NCBI RefSeq assembly: GCF_027887165.1 | Contig: NC_077232.1 | Span: forward strand, 11,671,934-11,735,933 | Direction: 5' to 3' | Length of the DNA stretch: 64,000 nucleotides | Source of the DNA: Monodelphis domestica | Lineage: Eukaryota; Chordata; Mammalia; Didelphimorphia; Didelphidae | In this document: piece by piece, positions 46,616 through 64,000 of the stretch | Numbering within the stretch: position 1 is the stretch's first letter | How the letters are laid out: every line of letters starts with the position of its first letter | Notes under the pieces: model-generated | Seen by the model: only the letters and a program-made list of their open reading frames with translations | What the model was told of the DNA's origin: nothing | The model's database searches: none | Made by a program: the position numbers and the translations under genes

Positions 46616-47135
46616 TCACTGCCTTGTGGGGAGGGAACCCTCTGATGAGCCCCAAGAGGGCTGTTAGCCCCATGAATAATGGCTCACCCATCCCTGTTAC
46701 CTGTGTGCCCCACAGCAAACGCGTAACTGGAAGGGGGACCACCCAGCTTCCAAAAGGCCTGCAGCCTCTGCTCTCTGGGTGGTAAGGTATGCCCTGGCAT
46801 TTCTGTGCCCTTGGGGATTTAAGGCAGGTGGGGAGATGGTAGCCAGAACACTGCCTTGATTCTGGACCATCCCGCTAAAGAGGTGGCTAGTGAATGGGGT
46901 CACCCAGCACCCAACAAAAGGAGCTCAGGCCACACGGACCTCATCACCTTTCATATAAGAAGAAATGTCTAGACTGGCCGCTAAGGGAAGCTTGTGAAAT
47001 GAGCTTATGTAGACCATCGGCGATGCCTGCTGTGCTCTTCTAGACGAGAGACCAGGCCTGGATGACAGAGAGGTGCCCGGCGTCACTTGGATAAATGACA
47101 ACCGAGGGGTGCTCAACAAATGCACTCTGCAGGTG

Positions 47136-47460
47136 TGGCACGAGGGAGGCAGGCTCCGGCTCGATGGTGGCACGAGGGAAGCAGGCTCCGGCTCGATGGT
47201 GGCATGAGGGAGGCAGGCTCCGGCTCGATGGTGGCACGAGGGAGGCAGGCTCTGGCTCGATGGTGGCACGAGGGAGGCAGGCTCCAGCTCGATGGTGGCA
47301 CGAGGGAGGCAGGCTCTGGCTCAATGGTGGCACGAGGGAGGCAGGCTCTGGCTCAATGGTGGCACGAGGGAGGCAGGCTCTGGCTCGATGGTGGCACGAG
47401 GGAGGCAGGCTCCGGCTCGATGGTGGCACGAGGGAGGCAGGCTCCGGCTCGATGGTGGCG
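47136..47460. repeat. 32 bp minisatellite, about 10 copies
   Basis: Unit GGTGGCACGAGGGAGGCAGG followed by CTCCGGCTCGAT. Variation is mostly C/T at one site (CTCCGG vs CTCTGG) and CTCGAT vs CTCAAT. It lies between the 3' ends of TMEM258 and MYRF. Open frames here are by-products of the repeat. Confidence 0.95.
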
Positions 47461-47554
47461 TTTGCCTTTTCTGATGGACAGGTGACCCGAAATTTCTGTG
47501 TGGACTGGCCAGAGGGTCTAGCTCTGGGCATCTTCCTCTGTTGGCCTTAGTGCT

Positions 47555-47735
47555 TCCTAGCTAGGTGATCCTGGGGATACCTATTTGCCCCGGTTTCTTC
47601 ATCTGTAAAATAGGGATAATAATAGCACCTCCCTCCTAGGGTTCTTATGAGGGTTAAAATAAGGCAATAATTATAAAAGGCTTAGCACAGTGCCTGGCAC
47701 TTGGGTGCTATTTAGATGTTAGTGAGACAAATAAT
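47555..47735 (+). mobile_element. MIR SINE
   Basis: Canonical MIR order: CTAGGTGATCCTGGGGATAC, TTCTTCATCTGTAAAATAGG, GATAATAATAGCACCTCCC, GGTTCTTATGAGGGTTAAA, GCACAGTGCCTGGCACTTGG. Confidence 0.8.
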
Positions 47736-47877
47736 TCTTGTTTGTGCATCCGGGACCCCTCGGGCAGGAAGTCTGCAGACCCCTGCTCAGAATCACCTTA
47801 CAGGCACACCACAATGCCGGGATTACACCGAGGCTTGCAAAGGAAGCCAATTGTAGGGAGATACAGATTGAAGTTCA

Positions 47878-48005
47878 CGGGAAGCTGCGTGGCTGGATGG
47901 GTAGAGCACTAGGCCCAGAGATGGGAGGTCCCGGGCACTTCACCCCCATGGTCTAGCCCTTATGGCTCTTCTGCCTTGGAACCTGGTTCTGCGATGGAAG
48001 GGGAG
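47878..48005 (+). mobile_element. Internally deleted tRNA-derived SINE
   Basis: A 5' part (AGCTGCGTGGCTGGATGGGT, GAGATGGGAGGTCC) joins directly to the 3' part (ACCCCCATGGTCTAGCCCTT, CTGCCTTGGAACC); the middle is missing. Confidence 0.6.
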
Positions 48006-48009
48006 GGCT

Positions 48010-48995
48010 ACTGGGAGCCCGGGTTAAAGAGGGTGTCGGGGATGGATGGACAATAGAAAGCCAGCTTCCCAGTGTAAGCTGGGGGAGGGGGGGCGGCAGC
48101 GTGTCCCTGGGCAGAACGCTTTGAAAGGATCTGGGACAGCTGGCAGAAGCCCTGCCTTGAGGCAGCATTGGAGGCTCAGTGCCCTGGTCAGGCCACGTGG
48201 GGGCACCACCGATACAGTTAGCCTCCAAGTCCAGTTCCCAAAGGCCCTCCACCCCTCCCTGGGGCCCTGCCCAAGGCCCCCGTGGTGCCCTCTCCTTCGT
48301 CTACGGAAAACACTAGCACGGGCTCCCTCGCCTGGTGTTACCCCAAAGGGCTGAGCACACAAAGGCAGGAACAAGTGGGCCGTCTCCGGTACAAGGTGCA
48401 CCCAAGAAGGAGGGACGAGCTTTGAGAAGGGAGCGAAGCCTCGCCAGAGGCCGGAGGGCAGCCCCTGGACAGCTGCAGGGACGGATGAAGGATTCCGGGC
48501 CAGGGAGGGAGAGTGGCGGCTTTGGGAGGCGCAGGGAGCGCCTGAGGCGAGGGAGGTCGGGTCTCTCCCCTGACCAGTCAAGGCGAAGGGGCCAGCAGAG
48601 GAGCGCCCTGCACAGACGGGGGGCACAGGTCAGAGGCCTGGACAAATGTCCACACCAGGATCTCGTCCATCCCAGCTTCCAAGATCTCCACGGCACGTGG
48701 CTGACTTCCCGAAGGCCAGGATCTCTCTGGCACCTGAGCCTCGCCCGGGCCCTCATCACCTCTTGCCCAGGAAGTCATCCATGTCAGAGCAGCCTGCCTG
48801 CCTCCCTCTCTGCAGCCTCTGCCTTCTCTGGCCCTTCCTCCCGGTCCCTGACCCCGTGAGTGCTCAAGGATCTTCCATGGCTCCCGCTGCCCCCCCTTCC
48901 CAGGCTTGCTTCATTTACACAGGTGTCCTGGGCTCCCCCATTCATGCTGTGACCCAGGCTGTCCCTCGGATGCCAGTCCCTTCTCATTGAAGTCA
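48010..48995. other. GC-rich intergenic DNA, no gene recognised
   Basis: Several overlapping open frames on both strands without recognisable domains. No repeat phrase seen. Lies between the 3' ends of TMEM258 and MYRF. Confidence 0.35.
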
Positions 48996-48998
48996 TTG

Positions 48999-49165
48999 GG
49001 CTGGGCCAGCCGGGTGGCTCGGTGGATGGAGAGCCAGATCTGGAGGCGGGAGGCCCTGGGTTCCAATGTGATCTCCAACACTTCCTAGCCGGGTGACCCT
49101 GGGCAAGTCACTTGACTGCCCACTGCTCGGCTCTTCCTGCTCTCCATTGGGGTGGGTTCTAAGGC
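48999..49165 (+). mobile_element. tRNA-derived SINE, diverged
   Basis: GGGCCAGCCGGGTGGCTCGG, GGGTTCCAATGTGATCTCCA, GGTGACCCTGGGCAAGTCAC, then a decayed 3' part. Confidence 0.6.
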
Positions 49166-49444
49166 CCAGCTCCAGGGGTGCCCTCCCCCTTCACGTTTTC
49201 CTAGCATGCCTCCCCTCCCCCAAGTGGCTTGAGGGCAGGCCCTTTCCCCCTCCTTCCCCTCTCTGCCCCTTGCCCAGCCCATCACCGGTTTCTAATCCAT
49301 GTCTGGGCCGCTGGATTGAGTTCGCGTCCTGACCTAGGAACAACACTTTGCCTCCCGGCCTCAGTTTTCTCACCCACAAAATGGGCTCGGGGAGATGAGC
49401 TCTGGGGGAGGTGGGTGACAGGCAGAGCCGAGGCAAGCTTGGGT

Positions 49445-50616
49445 ACAAAGCCGTATTTATAGATTTATTTATATATGTATATTTGCCTCCGGAAGAAAGG
49501 ACGGTCCAGGGGAAGCCAACAGAAACGGAGTGAGCGAGCGGGACGCCGTCCCACGGTCAGACTTGGCACAATATAAATATGAATCAAAGCTCGGCGGGGA
49601 TGGTTAACGCTGGGCAGGGGCGAAGCGGGGGGGGGGGGGGGGGGGTGAGGGCCGGTGAGCGGACAGTTAGCAGGGGGGGGGGGGGGGCTATTTACAGCAG
49701 GCGGGGGCGGGGATTCGCTAAAGAAACAAGACTCCGGCGTCGGGCTGGCAAAGTTCTTCTGGGCCTCCCAGCACCAGAATGGGGGCTCTCCGCCTCGCCT
49801 TCCACCTCGGACTAAGGCAACTTTGGTCCAAAATGAAACGCCCCCGGCCGACCCTCTGCCTCCTGGGGGCCGCGGAGAGATAGGCACGAGCAGGGGCGCC
49901 CCGAGGGCGGACAGGGAAAGGGGGGCAGTTTCCGTGAGGGCTCCCAGCCTCCCCCGGGGTGGGTGCTTGGAGAGCCCTGAGGGCAAAGGCATTCTTGGGG
50001 AGCAGCCCTTGGGGGTGTGGCCTGGAGGCCCGATGGCCAGGAGGGGGGAGGCCGGGGCTGCTTTGGCAGTGCGAGGCTGGGCAGGCAGCGGGCAGAGCTG
50101 GACAGGCTGCCCTCTGGGCCTGCCCCATCCGAGTCCATTTTAGAATGAGCTCCCCGAGACCGAGCCTGGCAGACAAGGCCCAGCCGGGGCTGGGCCGCCT
50201 GAAAACGCCACGGTGGGGTTCAAGGGCGGCCGGGACGGCTGCGGCCCAACCCAGAAACCCCGGCCTGGCAGCCGGGGGGAGCCCCGAGGCCGCCCCTTCC
50301 CAGGCTTCCGGCCTCCCGCTCGGCCCTGTAACAGGGAAGCCGGGAGGGACGCCCCGGCCCCCCGGGTACGGCCGGGCAGCGTGCAGGGGCGACTATTCCA
50401 GTGTTGGGACTCCGGCCCAGGCCTCCAGCCTGGGTGTGCAGCAGGAATTCCAGTGTCGGCGGGCTGCGAGCAGCCCCAGCGGGCGAGGGCGGTGCAGGGT
50501 CGCCCCCAGCCCCGCTCCAGTGTAACCCGGTCACGTCCAGTGTGGGAGAAGAGGAGCCCCGGAGGGCCCCCGGCCTCGGGCAGGCTCTGCCGGGTGCAGG
50601 GCCCGGCCAGCGGCGC
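49445..50616 (-). other. MYRF: MYRF 3' UTR
   Basis: Sequence after the MYRF stop runs through GC-rich DNA with G-tracts (+ strand) at about 49628-49646 and 49674-49687. It ends at an AT-rich patch with a minus-strand AATAAA at 49464-49469. The ~1.17 kb UTR length is inferred. Confidence 0.55.
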
Positions 50617-57265
<6,649 letters not shown>

Positions 57266-57269
57266 CGCT

Positions 57270-60200
57270 CGGAGTTCCTTCTTAGCTGACATTCCATGCT
57301 CTTGTCCTGTCTCCCTCTGACATTCCATGCTCTTGTCCTTCCTCGCTGACATTCCATGCTCTTGTCCAGTCTCCCTCTGACATTTCATGCTCTTGTCCTT
57401 CCTCACTGACATTCCATGTTTTTGTCCTGTCTCTCTCTGACATTCCATGCTCTTGTCCAGTCTCCCTCTGACATTTCATGCTCTTGTCCTTCCTCACTGA
57501 CATTCCATGCTCTTGTCCTGTCTCCCTCTGACATTCCATGCTCTTGTCCTTCCTCGCTGACATTCCATGCTCTTGTCCAGTCTCCCTCTGACATTTCATG
57601 CTCTTGTCCTTCCTCGCTGACATTCCATGCTCTTGTCCAGTCTCCCTCTGACATTTCATGCTCTTGTCCTTCCTCTCTGACATTCCATGAGGTTGTCTTG
57701 TCTCCCTCTGACATTCCATGCTCTTGTCCTTCCTCGCTGACATTCCATGCTCTTGTCCTTCCTTTCTGACATTCCATTCTCTTGTCCTGTCTCCCTCTGA
57801 CATTCGATGCTCTTGTCATTCCTTTCTGACATTCCATGCTCTTGTCCTGTCTCCTTCTGAAATTCCATGCTCTTGTCCTTCCTTGCTGACATTCCATGCT
57901 CTTGTCCTGTCTCCCTCTTACATTCCATGCTCTTGTCCTTCCTTTCTGACATTCCATTCTCTTGTCCTGTCTCCCTCTGACATTCCATGCTCTTGTCCTG
58001 TCTCCCTCTGACATTCCATGCTCTTGTCCTTCCTTTCTGACATTCCATGCTCTTGTCTTGTCTCCCTCTGACATTCCATGCTCTTGTCCATCCTCGCTGA
58101 CATTCCATGTTCTTGTCCTGTCTCCCTATGACATTCCATGCTCCTGTCCTGTCTCCCTCTGATATTCCATGCTCTTGTCCTTCCTCACTCTTACATTCCA
58201 TTCTCTTGTCCTGTCTCCCACTGACATTCCATGCTCTTGTCCTTCCTCTATGACATTCCATGTTCTTGTTCTGTCTCCCTCTGACATTCAATGCTCTTGT
58301 CCTGTCTCCCTCTGACATTCCATTCTCTTGTCCTTCCTCGCTCTGACATTCCATTCTCTTCTCCTGTCTCCCACTGATATTCCATGCTCTTGTCCTTCCT
58401 CTATGACATTCCATGTTCTTGTTCTGTCTCCCTCTGACATTCCATGATCTTCTCCTGTCTCCCTCTGACATTCCATACTCCTGTCCTTCCTCGCTCTGAC
58501 ATTCCATTCTCTTGTCCTTCCTTGCTGACATTCCATGTTCTTGTCCTGTCTCCCTCTGACATTCCATGCACTTGTCCTTCCTTTCTGACATTCCATGCTC
58601 TTGTCCTGTCTCCTTCTGACATTCCATGCTCTTGTCCTTCCTCTCTGACATTCCATGCTCTTGTCCTGTCTCCCTCTGACATTCTATGCTCTTGTCTTTC
58701 CTTGCTCTGACATTCCATGCTCTTGTCCTTCCTCGGTCTGACATTCCATACTCTTTTCCTGTCTCCCTCTGACATTCCATGCTCTCGTCATTCCTCGCTC
58801 TGATATTCTATGCTCTTTTCCTTCCTTGCTTTGACATTCCATGCTATTTTCCTGTCTCTCTCTGACATTCCATGTTCTAGATTGTCTCCCTCTGACATTC
58901 CATGCTCTTGTCCTGTCTCCCTCTGACATTCCATGCTCTTGTCCTGTCTCCCTCTGACATTCCATGCTCTTGTCCTTCCTCGCTCTGACATTCCATGCTC
59001 TTGTCCTGTCTCCCTCTGACATTCCATGCTCTTGTCCTTCCTCGCTCTGACATTCCATGTTCTTGTCCTGTCTCCCTCTGACATTCCATGCTCTTGTCCT
59101 GTCTCCGTCAGACATTCCATGCTCTTGTCCTTCCTCACTGACATTCCATGTTCTTGTCCTGTCTCCCTCTGACATTCCATGCTCTTGTCTTGTCTCCCTC
59201 TGACATTCCATGCTCTTGTCCTTCCTCGCTGACATTCCATGTTCTTGTCCTGTCTCCCTCTAACATTCCATGTACTTGTCCTGTCTCCCTATGACATTCC
59301 ATACTCTTGTGCTGTCTCCCTCTGACATTCCATGCTCATGTCCTGTCTCCCTCTGAAATTCAATGCTCTTGTCCTTCCTCACTATGACATTCCAGGCTCT
59401 TGTCCTGTCTCCCTCTGACATTCCATGCTCTTTTCCTGTCTCCCTCTGACATTCAATGCTCCTGTCCTTCCTCACTGACATTCCATGTTTTTGTCCTGTC
59501 TCTCTCTGACATTCCATGCTCTTGCCTTGTTTCCCTCTGACATTCCATGCTCTCTTCCTTCCTCGCTCTGATATTCCATGCTCTTGTCCTTCCTCGCTCT
59601 GACATTTCATGCTCTTCTCCTGTCTCCCTCTGACATTCCATGCTCTTGTCCTGTCTCTCTGACATTCAATGCTCTTGCCCTGTATTCCTCTGACATTCCA
59701 TGTTCTTGTCCTGTCTCCCTATGACATTCCATGCTCCTGTACTGTCTCCCTCTGATATTCCATGCTCTTGTCCTTCCTCGCTCTTACATTCCATTCTCTT
59801 GTCCTGTCTCCCACTGACATTCCATGCTCTTGTCCTTCCTCTATGACATTCCATGCTCTTGTCCTGTCTCCCTCTGACATTCCATGATCTTCTCCTGTCT
59901 CCCTCTGACATTCCATACTCCTGTCCGTCCCCGCTCTGACATTCCATTCTCTTGTCCTTCCTTGCTGACATTCCATGTTCTTGTCCTTCCTTTCTGACAT
60001 TCCATGCTCTTGTCCTGTCTCCCTCTTATATTCCATGCTCTTGTCCTGTCTCCTTCTGACATTCCATGCTCTTGTCCTTCCTCTCTGACATTCCATGCTC
60101 TTGTCCTGTCTCCCTCTGACATTCTATGCTCTTGTCTTTCCTTGCTCTGACATTCCATGCTCTTGTCCTTCCTCGGTCTGACATTCCATACTCTTTTCCT

Positions 60201-63200
60201 GTCTCCCTCTGACATTCCATGCTCTCGTCATTCCTCGCTCTGATATTCTATGCTCTTTTCCTTCCTTGCTTTGACATTCCATGCTATTTTCCTGTCTCTC
60301 TCTGACATTCCATGTTCTAGATTGTCTCCCTCTGACATTCCATGCTCTTGTCCTGTCTCCCTCTGACATTCCATGCTCTTGTCCTGTCTCCCTCTGACAT
60401 TCCATGCTCTTGTCCTTCCTCGCTCTGACATTCCATGCTCTTGTCCTGTCTCCCTCTGACATTCCATGCTCTTGTCCTTCCTCGCTCTGACATTCCATGT
60501 TCTTGTCCTGTCTCCCTCTGACATTCCATGCTCTTGTCCTGTCTCCGTCAGACATTCCATGCTCTTGTCCTTCCTCACTGACATTCCATGTTCTTGTCCT
60601 GTCTCCCTCTGACATTCCATGCTCTTGTCTTGTCTCCCTCTGACATTCCATGCTCTTGTCCTTCCTCGCTGACATTCCATGTTCTTGTCCTGTCTCCCTC
60701 TAACATTCCATGTACTTGTCCTGTCTCCCTATGACATTCCATACTCTTGTGCTGTCTCCCTCTGACATTCCATGCTCATGTCCTGTCTCCCTCTGAAATT
60801 CAATGCTCTTGTCCTTCCTCACTATGACATTCCAGGCTCTTGTCCTGTCTCCCTCTGACATTCCATGCTCTTTTCCTGTCTCCCTCTGACATTCAATGCT
60901 CCTGTCCTTCCTCACTGACATTCCATGTTTTTGTCCTGTCTCTCTCTGACATTCCATGCTCTTGCCTTGTTTCCCTCTGACATTCCATGCTCTCTTCCTT
61001 CCTCGCTCTGATATTCCATGCTCTTGTCCTTCCTCGCTCTGACATTTCATGCTCTTCTCCTGTCTCCCTCTGACATTCCATGCTCTTGTCCTGTCTCTCT
61101 GACATTCAATGCTCTTGCCCTGTATTCCTCTGACATTCCATGTTCTTGTCCTGTCTCCCTATGACATTCCATGCTCCTGTACTGTCTCCCTCTGATATTC
61201 CATGCTCTTGTCCTTCCTCGCTCTGACATTCCATTCTCTTGTCCTGTCTCCCACTGACATTCCATGCTCTTGTCCTTCCTCTATGACATTCCATGCTCTT
61301 GTCCTGTCTCCCTCTGACATTCCATGATCTTCTCCTGTCTCCCTCTGACATTCCATACTCCTGTCCGTCCCCGCTCTGACATTCCATTCTCTTGTCCTTC
61401 CTTGCTGACATTCCATGTTCTTGTCCTTCCTTTCTGACATTCCATGCTCTTGTCCTGTCTCCCTCTTATATTCCATTCTATTGTCCTGTCACCTTCTGAC
61501 ATTCCATTCTCTTGTACTTCCTCTCTGACATTCCATGCTCTTGTCCTGTCTCCCTCTGACATTCTATGCTCTTGTCTTTCCTTGCTCTGACATTCCATGC
61601 TCTTGTCCTTCCTCGGTCTGACATTCCATGCTCTTTTCCTGTCTCCCACTGACATTCCATGCTCTCGTCATTCCTCGCTCTGATATTCGATGCTCTTTTC
61701 CTTCCTCGCTTTGACATTCCATGCTCTTGTCCTGTCTCTGTCTGACATTCCATGTTCTATATTGTCTCCCTCTGACATTCCATGCTCTTGTCCTGTCTCC
61801 CTCTGACATTCCATGCTCTTGTCCTGTCTCCCTCTGACATTCCATGCTCTTGTCCTTCCTCGCTGACATTCCATGCTCTTGTCCAGTCTCCCTCTGACAT
61901 TTCATGCTCTTGTCCTTCCTCACTGACATTCCATGTTTTTGTCCTGTCTCTCTCTGACATTCCATGCTCGTGTCCTGTCTCCCTCTGACATTCCATGCTC
62001 TTGTCCTGTCTCCCTCTGACATTCCATGCTCTTGTCCTTCCTCGCTGACATTCCATGCTCTTGTCCAGTCTCCCTCTGACATTTCATGCTCTTGTCCTTC
62101 CTCACTGACATTCCATGTTTTTGTCCTGTCTCTCTCTGACATTCCATGAGGTTGTCTTGTCTCCCTCTGACATTCCATGCTCTTGTCCTTCCTCGCTGAC
62201 ATTCCATGCTCTTGTCCTTCCTTTCTGACATTCCATTCTCTTGTCCTGTCTCCCTCTGACATTCGATGCTCTTGTCATTCCTTTCTGACATTCCATGCTC
62301 TTGTCCTGTCTCCCTCTGACATTCCATGCTCTTGTCCTTCCTTGCTGACATTCCATGCTCTTGTCCTGTCTCCCTCTTACATTCCATTCTCTTGTCCTGT
62401 CTCCCACTGACATTCCATGCTCTTGTCCTTCCTTGCTGACATTCCATGCTCTTGTCCAGTCTCCCTCTGACATTTCATGCTCTTGTCCTTCCTCACTGAC
62501 ATTCCATGTTTTTGTCCTGTCTCTCTCTGACATTCCATGCTCGTGTCCTGTCTCCCTCTGACATTCCATGCTCTTGTCCTGTCTCCCTCTGACATTCCAT
62601 GCTCTTGTCCTTCCTCGCTGACATTCCATGCTCTTGTCCAGTCTCCCTCTGACATTTCATGCTCTTGTCCTTCCTCACTGACATTCCATGTTTTTGTCCT
62701 GTCTCTCTCTGACATTCCATGAGGTTGTCTTGTCTCCCTCTGACATTCCATGCTCTTGTCCTTCCTCGCTGACATTCCATGCTCTTGTCCTTCCTTTCTG
62801 ACATTCCATTCTCTTGTCCTGTCTCCCTCTGACATTCGATGCTCTTGTCATTCCTTTCTGACATTCCATGCTCTTGTCCTGTCTCCTTCTGAAATTCCAT
62901 GCTCTTGTCCTTCCTTGCTGACATTCCATGCTCTTGTCCTGTCTCCCTCTTACATTCCATGCTCTTGTCCTTCCTTTCTGACATTCCATTCTCTTGTCCT
63001 GTCTCCCTCTGACATTCCATGCTCTTGTCCTGTCTCCCTCTGACATTCCATGCTCTTGTCCTTCCTTTCTGACATTCCATGCTCTTGTCTTGTCTCCCTC
63101 TGACATTCCATGCTCTTGTCCATCCTCGCTGACATTCCATGTTCTTGTCCTGTCTCCCTATGACATTCCATGCTCCTGTCCTGTCTCCCTCTGATATTCC

Positions 63201-64000
63201 ATGCTCTTGTCCTTCCTCACTCTTACATTCCATTCTCTTGTCCTGTCTCCCACTGACATTCCATGCTCTTGTCCTTCCTCTATGACATTCCATGTTCTTG
63301 TTCTGTCTCCCTCTGACATTCAATGCTCTTGTCCTGTCTCCCTCTGACATTCCATTCTCTTGTCCTTCCTCGCTCTGACATTCCATTCTCTTCTCCTGTC
63401 TCCCACTGATATTCCATGCTCTTGTCCTTCCTCTATGACATTCCATGTTCTTGTTCTGTCTCCCTCTGACATTCCATGATCTTCTCCTGTCTCCCTCTGA
63501 CATTCCATACTCCTGTCCTTCCTCGCTCTGACATTCCATTCTCTTGTCCTTCCTTGCTGACATTCCATGTTCTTGTCCTGTCTCCCTCTGACATTCCATG
63601 CACTTGTCCTTCCTTTCTGACATTCCATGCTCTTGTCCTGTCTCCTTCTGACATTCCATGCTCTTGTCCTTCCTCTCTGACATTCCATGCTCTTGTCCTG
63701 TCTCCCTCTGACATTCTATGCTCTTGTCTTTCCTTGCTCTGACATTCCATGCTCTTGTCCTTCCTCGGTCTGACATTCCATACTCTTTTCCTGTCTCCCT
63801 CTGACATTCCATGCTCTCGTCATTCCTCGCTCTGATATTCTATGCTCTTTTCCTTCCTTGCTTTGACATTCCATGCTATTTTCCTGTCTCTCTCTGACAT
63901 TCCATGTTCTAGATTGTCTCCCTCTGACATTCCATGCTCTTGTCCTGTCTCCCTCTGACATTCCATGCTCTTGTCCTGTCTCCCTCTGACATTCCATGCT
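57270..64000. repeat. Large minisatellite (>6.7 kb) in a MYRF intron, continuing past the window edge
   Basis: Basic unit CTGACATTCCATGCTCTTGT followed by either CCTGTCTCCCT (31 bp unit) or CCTTCCTCG (29-31 bp unit), more than 200 copies. Longer blocks are themselves duplicated: 58681-60120 recurs at 60121-61560 (1,440 bp), a ~573 bp block repeats near 62141/62714, and 57.69-58.97 kb recurs at 62.72-64.00 kb (offset 5,032 bp). Open frames up to 439 codons appear in several frames of both strands because the unit lacks stops. Confidence 0.97.

Noticed and set aside
47040-47550. Open frames with REAGSGSMVARG or PSCHHRARACLPRATIEPEP repeats
   Set aside because: By-products of the 32 bp minisatellite, open on both strands.
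62493-63812. 439-codon minus-strand open frame with RETGQEHGMSERKDKSMECQ-type repeats, and similar frames at 57.3-63.9 kb on both strands
   Set aside because: They lie wholly in the minisatellite, are open in several frames at once, and switch frame with unit length. The unit simply lacks stop codons. No conserved domain or splice context.
57270-64000. CRISPR-like interpretation of the regularly spaced ~20 bp GACATTCCATGCTCTTGTCC motif
   Set aside because: The intervening bases are only two or three recurring variants, not unique spacers, and the context is a vertebrate intron.

Overview
The window is vertebrate nuclear DNA. It holds spliced genes with GT-AG introns, CpG-rich promoters, AATAAA signals and dense retrotransposons. 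The most abundant repeats are two tRNA-headed SINE types that I associate with marsupials (WSINE1/SINE1_MD-like and MAR1-like), together with L1 3' ends of the marsupial type. I therefore infer a marsupial, with the species unresolved. Repeat family names are from memory.

Layout. Positions 1-23 kb are repeat-rich and hold no gene I can support: SINEs, L1 3' ends, an old unclassified interspersed repeat, a ~0.92 kb polypyrimidine tract and AT-rich hairpins. Positions 23.42-37.90 kb (+) carry FADS1, complete in 12 coding exons (439 aa), with a ~2 kb 3' UTR to about 39.9 kb. Positions 41.66-42.80 kb (-) carry FEN1, a single-exon CDS (380 aa) with a noncoding first exon near 44.62 kb. Positions 44.95-45.93 kb (+) carry TMEM258 (79 aa, 3 coding exons plus a 3' UTR exon). 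Positions 50.62-56.21 kb (-) carry the 3' 16 coding exons of MYRF (595 aa seen), covering the autocleavage domain, membrane segment and luminal domain. The DNA-binding exons lie beyond the right edge. From 57.27 kb to the end, inside the MYRF intron, lies a >6.7 kb minisatellite built of ~29-31 bp units with nested 1,440, 573 and 5,032 bp duplications.

Gene order and orientation (FADS1+, FEN1-, TMEM258+, MYRF-) match the human 11q12 block read in reverse, so this is conserved synteny. FADS2, head-to-head with FADS1 in human, is not seen in the 23 kb upstream.

The genes do not form a pathway. FADS1 makes polyunsaturated fatty acids in the ER, TMEM258 belongs to the ER oligosaccharyltransferase, MYRF is an ER-membrane-tethered transcription factor, and FEN1 is a nuclear replication/repair nuclease. 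FEN1 and TMEM258 appear to share a bidirectional promoter with two divergent ACTAYRNNNCCCR motifs. The most interesting non-coding signals are a promoter-like element in FADS1 intron 1 that lines up with the human MIR1908 locus, two SINEs in opposite orientation that each amplified the same ~87 bp internal segment at the same junction, and the higher-order minisatellite in MYRF.
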